Below are positions 54,272-63,484 of a stretch of 64,000 nucleotides of DNA, piece by piece (position 1 is the first letter of the stretch; every line of letters begins with the position of its first letter). Source of the DNA: Sapria himalayana. Its lineage: Eukaryota > Streptophyta > Magnoliopsida > Malpighiales > Rafflesiaceae. The position numbers and the translations under genes were made by a program. The DNA lies in assembly GCA_029783825.1 (NCBI GenBank), contig JAREIK010002038.1, positions 50,466 to 114,465 of the forward strand. The letters run 5' to 3'. The notes beneath the pieces were generated by a model. The model did no database searches and had not been told where the DNA came from. It worked only from the letters and a program-made list of their open reading frames with translations.

Positions 54272-54952
54272 TGAGACAGCCCGTTCCCGGCCCCACCCAT
54301 TTGGCGGATCCGAACCGAGTCCGGGATGCCACTAAAATCACTTTTCACTCAATCAAAATCATATCCTTGCGGAAGCTTTTTCAAATTTTGGGCAAGCCCA
54401 TAAACACTTACATTTAACATAATACCTTTACAATGAAGGCCTTCTATGCCTTTTCAAAATGATTTCCAAAATAGATATCCAGAGTTCAAAATGTTTTTAC
54501 AAAATATCAATGTTCAAAAAGAAACATGACATGAATGAACAAGTTGGAGCATACTCCAAATTTCCTTCTTTATGACTCGACGCTCCTCGATCTTGGGTCT
54601 GCTTTTGATCCCTATCTGTCACTCGGTACCTGCGCATTGGTAAAACAATATGCTAAGCATTTTCATGCTTAGTGGTTCTATACAAACCCATTCCTAAGTT
54701 TCAGTTTAAATCAATCATGCAATTGAACAATTAAAACTTTTAAATCTTTGTGGATGATCAATGTAATTACAATACATATACTTGTTTTAAATACAATCAT
54801 TTATGGTTCATTGATCATCAAAAAAAAATACACTTTCATATTCAATAAATCATGCCTTAATCAAATCCTGCATATCTTTCAATTACAATAATTCACAATC
54901 TCAAATCAATTCAGTTATGCAATTCAATTCAATTTTTGCAATTCAATTCAAT

Positions 54953-55031
54953 TCAATTATGACAATCAATTCAATTATGACAATCAATTCAATTATGACA
55001 ATCAATTCAATTATGCCAATCAATTCAATTA
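54953..55031 (+). repeat. 18-bp tandem repeat in the solo LTR
   Basis: About 4.5 units of TCAATTATGACAATCAAT lie at 54,953-54,970, 54,971-54,988, 54,989-55,006 and 55,007-55,024 (the last with one change) plus a partial unit. Shorter AATTCAATTCAA runs precede it from about 54,918. The tract lies next to the three stem-loops. Confidence 0.93.
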
Positions 55032-55081
55032 TGCCCTTAAAGAATTTAACCTATGTCTTCGATATACAGGATATCAGAGTC

Positions 55082-55113
55082 ACCGGCACGGTCCCGCTGG
55101 GCTGCAGGCCGGT
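55082..55113. other. Stem-loop 1 of a three-member cluster
   Basis: Stem ACCGGC (55,082-55,087) pairs with GCCGGT (55,108-55,113). The 20-nt loop (55,088-55,107) is ACGGTCCCGCTGGGCTGCAG. The loop matches the two following hairpins except at the last positions; the stem sequence does not match theirs. Confidence 0.85.
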
Positions 55114-55123
55114 ATCAAACGGT

Positions 55124-55167
55124 TTTATAACCAGTACGGTCCCGCTGGGCTGCTGACTGGTTATAAA
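55124..55167. other. Stem-loop 2 of a three-member cluster
   Basis: A perfect 12-bp stem, TTTATAACCAGT (55,124-55,135) with ACTGGTTATAAA (55,156-55,167). The 20-nt loop ACGGTCCCGCTGGGCTGCTG (55,136-55,155) contains CCC-GCT-GGG, which could pair again at its tip. Confidence 0.93.
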
Positions 55168-55182
55168 CAATCAATTAGTGAA

Positions 55183-55221
55183 CACTACCGATACGGTCCC
55201 GCTAGGCTGCTGATCGGAGTG
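55183..55221. other. Stem-loop 3 of a three-member cluster
   Basis: CACT-A-CCGAT (55,183-55,192) pairs with ATCGG-AGTG (55,213-55,221) with one bulged A at 55,187. The 20-nt loop ACGGTCCCGCTAGGCTGCTG (55,193-55,212) differs from loop 2 at one base. Confidence 0.88.
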
Positions 55222-55241
55222 ACACCTCAATACAATGGTTC

Positions 55242-55318
55242 GCAGTACTGCTATTTGACCCTATTGGTATACCAATCTATCCTTAATACGAACTAAACGG
55301 TTAACATTCTATTAAGGA
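55242..55318. other. Further palindromes beside the stem-loop cluster
   Basis: GCAGTACTGC (55,242-55,251) and ATTGGTATACCAAT (55,263-55,276) are perfect palindromes. TCCTTAATA (55,280-55,288) and TATTAAGGA (55,310-55,318) are perfect arms around a 21-nt loop. Together with the three stem-loops they make about 240 bp that is dense in dyad symmetry. Confidence 0.85.
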
Positions 55319-55350
55319 CATTCAAATCCTTTATTGCAATGTACAGCACA

Positions 55351-55365
55351 ATATATATATATACA
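55351..55365 (-). promoter_or_regulatory. Possible TATA box of the solo LTR
   Basis: An alternating ATATATATATATATA run reads as a TATA box on the LTR sense (minus) strand. If used, transcription would start about 30 bp downstream, near 55,320, and the stem-loop region (55,318-55,082) would form the first part of the RNA leader. The position is inferred, and AT runs are common by chance here. Confidence 0.35.
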
Positions 55366-55828
55366 TTTGTAAAATAGTTCACTTTCAATAGTTATTCCAT
55401 TTTCATATGCAATCATTTTACAATCAATTTCTTCAAATCATTTTAAACAGTTCAATGTGCTTTCCTTATGCATTTAAAACAAACATTTCAAATATTGAAC
55501 GAAAATAGGGAAAAATAGAACAAACATGCAAAAACTTGAAACTAGGAATAGAAGTCAATAGAACAAACCAAAAAGATTGTCGTGCTTTAATTCCTATCCT
55601 TGGAATCTCGAACTCAACTCGGGCTTTCCTCCTCGTTAACTCCTAATCCATCACACATATTTCACAATCAAAGAATAAAAAAAAATCACTTTTGCATTCT
55701 AGGATTTTTGGTTAGGGTTGATGTCTACCCAATACACCTCACTTGCCAAATTTTCTGAGGACAATTGAGTCATATTTTGATCATACATCCTTCACAAAAA
55801 TTATATCTCTATGAGTCTATTTTTAGTA

Positions 55829-56477
55829 GGAATTTGAATCATCTCATTTGGATCACCCAAACACAAGTTATGGCATCTTTATTCCAAACTGGTCAGTATG
55901 CCCAGCTCAATCAGTTCCTACTATTTTTTTTTTCTCAATTTCAGGGATCTTAACTCCATAATTTGGTAATGGTCCATTCTAATCATTTAAATCTATGGTT
56001 ATCATGTTTCTCTTCCAATTGGAATCGTTCAATTTGGATCAATATAACTCAAGTTATTGCATTTTACATTCATACTACTCCAATTTGCAAAACAGATCAG
56101 ATTGCTCTTACATATAGCTCAAACTTTGACAAATTTCTGGAAACTTTGAGGTTATAATTTGCATATACTTCCTTCAAGTAAATTAGTATCCTAGAAGTCC
56201 AGTTTACCAAGAATTTTGAATCACTCAATTTGGATGAATGAAACTCAACTTATGGCCTAAAAACCAAAACTACTTCAAAACACATGACTGTTGCAGAATT
56301 GAACCAGAAATTTATCCGAAACAGAGCATCACTTCAACGAATTTCTGGGTCCAATTGGTTCCAAATTCGGATACCTTTTCTTCAGAGATTTTGTTCTACT
56401 ATAAGTATAGTGTACTTAGCAATTTGAATCACTCAATTTGGATAAGAAATGACCAAGTTATGGCTAAAACAAAAACA
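55829..56477 (-). repeat. Four diverged tandem repeats of about 200 bp in the solo LTR
   Basis: A recurring motif, roughly TTGAATCACTCAATTTGGAT followed after a short gap by AACTCAAGTTATGGC, appears at about 55,836, 56,025, 56,218 and 56,424. Intervals are 189-206 bp. The sequences between are only weakly alike. These are old internal duplications in the LTR, upstream of the possible TATA box with respect to the sense strand. Confidence 0.75.
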
Positions 56478-57299
56478 TAGGTTTGAAAAAAAATTTGACA
56501 GCATCTCCTTTGAAACACCATAATTTTCCTCTTCGTGATTTTTTTCCAAAACACCTCAAAACTTAAAATAAATCATGTCAATCACTCCTAATAACATCCT
56601 AATATCATCCTCAACCAATCACAAGTAAATCCCATGGATGATTAGGGTTTTTCCCAACTCAAAAATCATAAAAAACAAAATTCTAGGGTTTGTGTTCTTA
56701 CCTCTTTTCACTTGGATACACTTTCTCTAGCTTCTTCCATCTTCATTCTTGAAAAATCTTGAACAAAAATGAGAAATCACCCAAAAGTTTGATCTTCTCC
56801 CCTTGCCCTAGGTTTTCTCCTCTTTTTGCTCTCTCTCCTTCTCTCAAATACGACTTTGGCAATTTGTGGTGTTCTAAGACCATTTTTGGTCTTTAAGTTA
56901 AACCTCTCCTAATGACTTGTTTGTCCCTAACTCAATAAATCATTTTTCTTTTTTAATTTTGGCACTTAAGTCTTCTATTTCTTCCTTTAACATTTAATTT
57001 ACTTTGGCATTTAATCCCATTCTATTTCATTTTATTTTATTTATTATTATTATTATTTTCCCTTAGGTTCTCATTTTACAAATTCTAACTTTGTCCTTTA
57101 CACTTGAATTAATTTTCGGGTTCAATCAATTTCTCATTTTAACATATAACATTTAATCATATGCTTACATATTTATTTCACATTTCACAATTTATCGGTT
57201 TTCCCGGAAAAAACACAAGTTTGACTCACTTCATACCTGAAATATATAATAAAAACTATTATATAAAAAAAAATTCTAGGGTATTTTTGGGGTGTTACA

Positions 57300-58979
57300 A
57301 TAATAATATTAATAATAATATATGATATAAATTCAATATAAACAATTTTATTGATAGATAATATAATAATGATCAAAATTTAAATTAATAAACTATTAAT
57401 AAAAAGATTTATATTAATTAAAAAATATTTACAAAACCCAAATTGATTCAAAATTAAAGTAAAATATATTACTAGATAATAATTTTTAATGATTAAATTT
57501 TTACTTCTTTTATAAGCATATATTTTTTTTGATTAAAAATAAATTAATTAAAATATATATGTAGCTCTCATAATTTAATTTGTAATAAATATTTATATAA
57601 AAATAAACTAATAAATAATTAAAATAAATATTTAAAATTATAATAAATAGAAATAAAAATTAGATTTATTAATTTTGAAGTAGTATATAGCAGTTTAATG
57701 GTTTATCTATTTAGGCATTATGAGGTTTAGGAGTTTACTATTTTAACTGTGATGCATTTAGTGGTTTATAGTTTTTTTTTTTAAAAATAAAACAATAAAA
57801 AATTTATTTTTATTATTTTTTGATATTTTCAAAGGTTATAACCTTTGAAAATATAATAATTTTTAAATTTTTTTTAAATGTGAATACAATATTTAGTTAT
57901 AATAATCATTATATTTCTATATCATATAAATTCAATATAAATAATTTTATTGATAAATATTCTAATAATGATCAAAATAACAAATTAATAATCTATTATC
58001 AATAATTTTTTGAGAAAAATAATTTATATTAATTATATTTGTCTCACTCAATTTATTTTGTAATTAATATTTATATATAAATAAACAAATAAATAATTAA
58101 ATTGAATATTTAAAATTTTAATGAAAAAAAATGAAATTTATTATTTATTATTTAGGGATACCGGTTTAATTTAAATTAGATCTGTCTCACTAATAATTTA
58201 TTTTGTAATTAATATTTCTATAAAATAATTTGATCAATAATTAATATAAAAATTTAAAATTATACTGAATAAAAATTAAAATGAGATTTATGATTTATTA
58301 TTAATGTATACCAGTTTAATGATTTATGTATTTAGAGGTTTTTTTGTTAGGAGTTTAGCGATTTATGTTTTTAGGCTTTTACTGGGTTATATGTTTTATT
58401 TAAAAAAATAAAATAACAAAAAAAATTTCTATAATTTTTTATCATTTTCATAGGTTATAACATTTGAAAATATAATAATATTTAAAATTTTTTGAAATTT
58501 TAATACAATATTTTGTTATAATAATATTAATAATTATATATCATATAAATATAATATAAATAATGTTATTGATAGATATTATAATAATGATCAAAAATTA
58601 AATTTATAAACTATTAATATTAAGATAGATATTAATTAAAAAATATTTACAAAACAGAAATTGATTAAAAATTAAAGTGCCTTATATTACTTGATAATAA
58701 TTTTTAATTTTTAAATTTATACTTCTTTTATAAGTGTATATTTTTGTTAGATAAATATTATATATTATTTAAATTATATTTGTCCAACTCATAATTTATT
58801 TTGTAATAGAAATTTCTAAATAAATACACAATAAATAATTAAATTGAATTTTTAAAAACATAATAAATAGCAATAAAAAATAGATTTATTAATTATTTAG
58901 TATTTAGCGGTTTAATGGTTTATGTATGTAAGCATTACGGGGTTTATGAGTATACTGATTTAACTTTATATGCATTTAG
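57300..58979 (-). repeat. AT-rich satellite array, orientation B (block 8)
   Basis: The array resumes exactly at the target duplication. A perfect 32-bp palindrome lies at 57,823-57,854 and another, imperfect, at about 58,455. At about 57,995-58,015 the monomer skips from TTAATAATCTATTATC to TTTTTTGAGAAAAATAATTT, an internal deletion of about 200 bp. The last monomer carries the private variants of the monomers following hAT copies 1 and 2, and ends with GCATTTAG (58,972-58,979), the target copy of hAT copy 3. No gene seen. Confidence 0.9.
57823..57854. repeat. Perfect 32-bp satellite palindrome
   Basis: The centre is at 57,838/57,839 with the core GGTTATAACC. It has the same extended arms (ATATTTTCAAAGGTTA) as the copies at 1,169 and 63,722. 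Confidence 0.93.
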
Positions 58980-59580
58980 TAGGGCTGCTCACGGGACTCG
59001 GAGATTCGCGACCCGACCTGAAGTCTTGTTCTGAAAGAATCAGGACTGATAAAAATCCGTTGACTTTGACTTTTCCCATTCCATTCTGTCACGTATTTTT
59101 TCGTTTGGGACGGTTCCGGATATTAAGCAATATCCATCCCGAGAACCATCTCGTTCTAAAAAACTGATACTATAACTAGTAATATATATATATATATATA
59201 TATATAACATGAAGATGCCACCAATTCCGCTACTGTCCATCCAATTCTGACGCACCTATTGCTGTTCCTACGAGTTCCAGGCCACCTCACGCCATTCCAT
59301 CCATGTTCAATTGGGTCCAACTCTTGTCCGTTGCACTTCTGGTTGCCTCCACCGTGTCTCAGATGCCACCAGCCTTTTGGTTTGTTTTTCTGACGAAAAT
59401 TGAGTGATTAATTATTATTATTATGTGTCTCAGTCAGTTTTGTTGAGTATTGGGTGTGGTGTTGTGGTTGGGCCGAATGAGTTAGCCGGATTTGTTAGAG
59501 TCAGTTTTGTAGAGCTCGCTTGTTTGAAATATTTATATGTATTTGTGCTTATCATATCATATTAATTAATGGCAATGAAG

Positions 59581-61868
59581 ATGGCACAATCCAGCTGTAA
59601 ACGAAAAATATACTAAATTCAAGATGATCACATTTCAAATGATCAAAGTACTGGTAAATCGAATCATCATCCTTTCACGAACCCTCCTATTGTTACCGCA
59701 GGTTCTTCAATTCCAATTGTAAAAGAAAGTCAAGGTACATATCAACCTCAAGCTCATAAAAAGTATAAGTCTGATGTTTGGGAAACTTATGAGATATTAG
59801 TTGATTCAGAGGGAAATTAAACTGTTAGGGTAGCTTGTATATGGTGTAGGAAAGAATATTTCGCAAAAAGTGATCAAGGTACTTCGGGTTATAGAAATAC
59901 TTGAGAGAGACTTGTAGAAAATTTCAACACAAAAAAGAATTAATAGGAGCTCACAAAGGTAAAGACAAGTCACAATCTTTGTTGAGTTTCACTAAAGGTA
60001 CTAGTTCAAAGGATAACAATATAACTTGTTGGTAATTTGATCAACAACTAGTTAGGGAGGCTTTGGTGAAAATGATCAAAAAAGATGAATTGCCTTTTTG
60101 TTTGGTTTAGAGGGATGAGTTTAATGAGTTTTGTGAAGTTAGTGTGCCTCAATTTAAAATTCCATCTAGGCACTCTACACTGAGGGATTATTTTTCTTTG
60201 TTTGTGAAGGAAAAGAAGAAATTATTTGATAGCATATCATCTCATTGTCGTAGAGTTTCATTGACTACTGACAATTTGACTAGCATTCAAAATTTTTCGT
60301 ATATATGTTTGACTGTTCATTTCATTGATTCTCAATGGAATATGCATAAAAGGCTTTTGAACTTTTATATAATTAAAAGTCATTCTGGAGTTAATATTAG
60401 AAATTCTATTGAGTTTTGCATGAATGAATGGGGTTTGAGAAAGTTGATGTGCATTACTATTGACAATGCATCAAATAATGATGTTGTAGTTTAACAATTG
60501 AAAAAAAGTCTTGTGAAGAAAAGTGTTGTACCTTTGGGAGGTGAGCATTTTCATATGAGATGTTGTGCTCATATTGTAAACTTAATTGTCAGAGATAGCA
60601 TTGCAGTAGTTGAGGGTGCTATTCAAAAAATAAGAGGTGTGGTGAAATATGTGAGGAGCAGTCCTAAAAGATTAGATATGTTTAAGTTATGTGTGAAATA
60701 TACAAACTTAACATATGGACACTCATTGCAATTAGATTCTCCTATAAGATGAAATTCAACTTATTTGATGCTACAAACTGATATAAAATATCAAAAATAA
60801 TTTGATAAGTTGGAGGACAAAGACAAATGGTTTTTGAATGAGTTTGGTTCAAACGTTCCAACTGAGAGAGACTGAATAAACGCCAAAATTTTGGCTCGTT
60901 TCTTGAAAAATATATATGATGTAACTTGTAAATTTTCTGGCTCATAATATTCTACCTCTAGTATTTATTTTCCTCGGATTATTCAAATTTTGAAAAAAAT
61001 TGAGCTTTGTGAAAATAGTTGAGATACAATGGTGTCTGAAATGGGTATGAAAATGATGCATAAATTCAACAAATATTGGGGTTCTCTTCGGTCAACAAAT
61101 ATTATACTTTTTGTAGAAGTAGTGTTGGATCCTAGATATAAGCTCAAATATCTCAAGGTTAAGTACATTTAGCATTATGGAAAGGAATTGACTAAAAATT
61201 TGGTGAAAAAGGTTATAAATGCTTTAAATGAGATAATGGATGATTATAAAGATGTAAATGAAGATGAATCAAAAGAAGATGATTTCTCTTCTATTGTGTT
61301 GAAGAAAAATGAAGATTTCTTTGATGGTAATGATACTTATGTTGATGATTTTTTTTGTTGAATTGGAGAAAGAACAAGAAGTTGCAGCTTTGGAAGAGTT
61401 GGATAGGTACTTGGAGGACAAACTTGAAAAAAATAGAATTGATTTTGATGTTCTAAACTAGTGGAAGGTAAATGAGGTTAGGTATCCTTCTTTGCCAAAT
61501 GTAGCAAGGGATGTATTTTCTATCCAAGCATCTACTGTGGCCTATGAATCTACATTTAGCACTGGGGGGGAAAACTTTAGATAAATTTAGGAGTTCTTTA
61601 ACACCTATTACAGCTGAAGTTCTCATATGTCTACCAGATTGGTTGAGAAGCACAAACAAACCTATTGAAATTGAAGAATTAGTTCGAGACCTTGATTATA
61701 ATGAATCAGGTTAGTATACAAATCTTGTAAATTTTAATTTCACTTTTACTTATTTTATTCATTCAATTTAATAAAAATATGGTTCAATTACAATTTTCAG
61801 AGGGGTCACAAGATCCAAATATTCTTCAAACTATAATTGGCCAAATAAATTTGGAATGGGTGTATTAA
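59581..61868 (+). pseudogene. hAT transposase pseudogene (copy 3)
   Basis: The likely start ATG at 59,581 reads M-A-Q-S-S-C-K before a TAA. The BED finger region keeps CIWC but has the same TAA after D-S-E-G-N as copy 1 (at about 59,818), and a frameshift at GGTTATAGAAATACTT. The catalytic part is fairly open at 60,144-60,494 and 60,498-60,752, with T-T-D-N-L-T-S, I-D-N-A-S-N-N-D and C-C-A-H-I-V-N-L. A TGA then replaces the Trp codon of the RWNSTYLML motif (about 60,750). The dimerization domain follows to 61,709, with one extra G in the run at 61,565-61,571. The predicted last intron is 61,710-61,800, and the last exon ends at TAA 61,866-61,868. A second predicted intron in the 3' UTR is 61,879-61,967. 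Inactive. Confidence 0.87.
61710..61800 (+). other. Predicted intron before last transposase exon (hAT copy 3)
   Basis: GTTAGTATAC...AATTTTCAG, 91 bp. Joining 61,709 to 61,801 keeps the frame for another 22 codons (E-G-S-Q-D-P-N-I-L-Q...) to the TAA at 61,866. Copy 2 uses TTTTAG as acceptor at the same place. Confidence 0.65.
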
Positions 61869-62273
61869 ATTTTATAAGGTAATATTTTGTTTTTTTATTA
61901 CTCTTTCATCTTAGAAATTTACGTCTACATGATTAACATGTTTTCATCTTTGGTTGTCCTTCTACAGTGGAGGAAGAAAAGGGAGGAGTTGTAGAAGAGA
62001 TAATTAATTGGGTTTTGATTTTCGTTGTTGTTCCAGGACGGACCTTTAAAATGATTATTATCATGGTTGTTATTAGTTGTATTTTTTTGTTATATTAAGG
62101 TGCCTAATTTTAGCAATTACTTAAGTAGTAATTGATGCTACCAATGTTCGTGGTTATCTTTAGCTATTCCTTAATATTATAAGTAATTGTTTAAAAAATG
62201 TAGTATTGCTTTTATGGTTAACTTTTACTCGGCTGAACAAAGCCAGCTTGTGAATAAACAAAGAACCAAATTA

Positions 62274-62838
62274 ATTTAGGGATACCTGTTTAATTTAAAT
62301 TAGATCCGTCTGACTAATTATTTATTTTGTAATTAATATTTCTATAAAATTAAAATGATAAATAATTAAAATTAAAATTTAAAATTATGCTGAATAAAAA
62401 TTAAAATGAGATTAAAGATTTATTATTAATGTATACCAGTTTAATAGTTTAAGTATTTATAGGTTTTGTCGTTAGGAGTTAGAGATTTATGTTTTTAGGC
62501 TTTTAGTGGTTTATAGGTTTTATATAAAAAAATTAAATAACAAAAAAAATTTCAATAATTTATTATCTTTTTCATAGGTTATAACCGTTGAAAATATAAT
62601 AATATTTATAATTTTTTGAAATGTGAATACAATATTTAGTTTTAATAATATTAATAATTATATATCATATAAATTCAATATAAACAATTTTATTGATGAT
62701 ATTATAATAATGATCAAAAATTAAATTAATAAACTATTACTAATAAGATTGAAATTAATTAAAAAATATTTATAAATCCCAAATTGTTTCAAAATTAAAG
62801 TAAAAAATATTACTGGATAATAATTTTTAATTTTTAAA
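62274..62838 (-). repeat. AT-rich satellite array, orientation B (block 9)
   Basis: One monomer of the long type, starting in the middle (AGGGATACCTGTTTAATTTA) because of the deletion that removed the hAT end. Its palindrome near 62,580 is imperfect (ATAACCGTTG). It stops within TTTTTAATTTTTAAA at about 62,838. No gene seen. Confidence 0.88.
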
Positions 62839-63484
62839 CCGAGTGAAAAAAATAACCTTATAAATTGAAATAAAAATTATATCAATCATATATTTTTAAA
62901 TAAAATATATGATTAAATAAAATATTAAATGAATATTTATTTCAATAAATATTATTATTTGCTTTTCATTTAAATATATTTTTAAATATTTTATAAGTTT
63001 ATTATAATTGAATTTAAATATTTTTAAATTTATAATCTTATATTTTTAATTTAAAAATATTTAAAATATGATAATTAAAATATGATATTTAAAAAATTTC
63101 ATTTAAAAATATTTAAATGAAATATTTATAATTTCATTTTATTTAAATTTATATTTATATAAAAAATATTTATTCTTATAATTAATATAATTTTATAAAT
63201 CATAAAAATATAAGTTATTTAATTATAATTATAATTAAATATTCAAACTTAATTAAATATACTTATATTTAAAAATCATAAAATATAAATAATTAAAAAT
63301 ATAAGAATATTTATTCCAATAAAAATATTTTTAAAATGAGATTTATTAAATTTAAAACTAAAAATTTACTTATAAATTAAAAAACTAAATTAATTAATAA
63401 ATTAAAATATTTTTAAATATATTCAAATTATAATAAAAAAGTGAGTTTTTATTCAAAATTATAATTAATAAATATTTTTAAATT
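62839..63484. other. AT-only insert interrupting the satellite
   Basis: About 645 bp that is almost pure A+T and does not follow the monomer order. The missing satellite is about 100 bp. TAAATTGAAATAAAAATTA occurs at 62,861-62,879 and again at 63,541-63,559, just inside the resumed satellite. A strong hairpin lies at 63,096-63,123 (12-bp arms, 4-nt loop). I see no gene, no terminal inverted repeat and no target duplication. Confidence 0.65.
63096..63123. repeat. Hairpin in the AT-only insert
   Basis: ATTTCATTTAAA (63,096-63,107) and TTTAAATGAAAT (63,112-63,123) are perfect arms separated by AATA. In DNA this AT-rich, such arms can arise by chance, but 12 bp with a G and a C in register is notable. 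Confidence 0.75.

Larger units (their letters stand above)
54272..57299 (-). mobile_element. Solo LTR of a Ty3/gypsy-type (probably chromovirus) retrotransposon
   Basis: A 3,028-bp unit with TG...CA ends on the minus strand (TGTAACACCCC... to ...GGGCTGTCTCA), flanked by a perfect 5-bp duplication ATAAT (54,267-54,271 and 57,300-57,304). The satellite continues across it without loss (GTTATAAT/AATATTAAT). There is no gag-pol, primer site or second LTR, so this is a solo LTR left by recombination between two LTRs. The TGTAACACC start is characteristic of plant Tekay/Del-like chromoviruses from general knowledge; without pol the lineage is an inference. Inside are a possible TATA box, three stem-loops, 18-bp tandem repeats and four diverged repeats of about 200 bp. 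Short ORFs in it look accidental. Confidence 0.88.
58980..62273 (+). mobile_element. hAT transposon copy 3, one end deleted
   Basis: This is the same element as copies 1 and 2 on the opposite strand. The left end TAGGGCTGCTCACGGGAC follows GCATTTAG (58,972-58,979), the complement of CTAAATGC, so the insertion point is identical. At the other end the element stops at AAAGAACCAAATTAA (about 62,273) and joins satellite ATTTAGGGATACC. About 410 bp, including the second inverted end, and the second target copy are gone. A few A/T bases are shared at the join, as in microhomology-mediated joining. Noncoding ends are 58,980-59,580 and 61,869-62,273. Confidence 0.93.

Noticed and set aside
54917..55156. 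79-codon ORF in the solo LTR
   Set aside because: Translation of the 18-bp tandem repeat plus two hairpins; no protein character.
55765..56480. Three ORFs of 62-80 codons in the solo LTR
   Set aside because: They fall on the strand opposite to the LTR sense, over diverged repeats, and look random.
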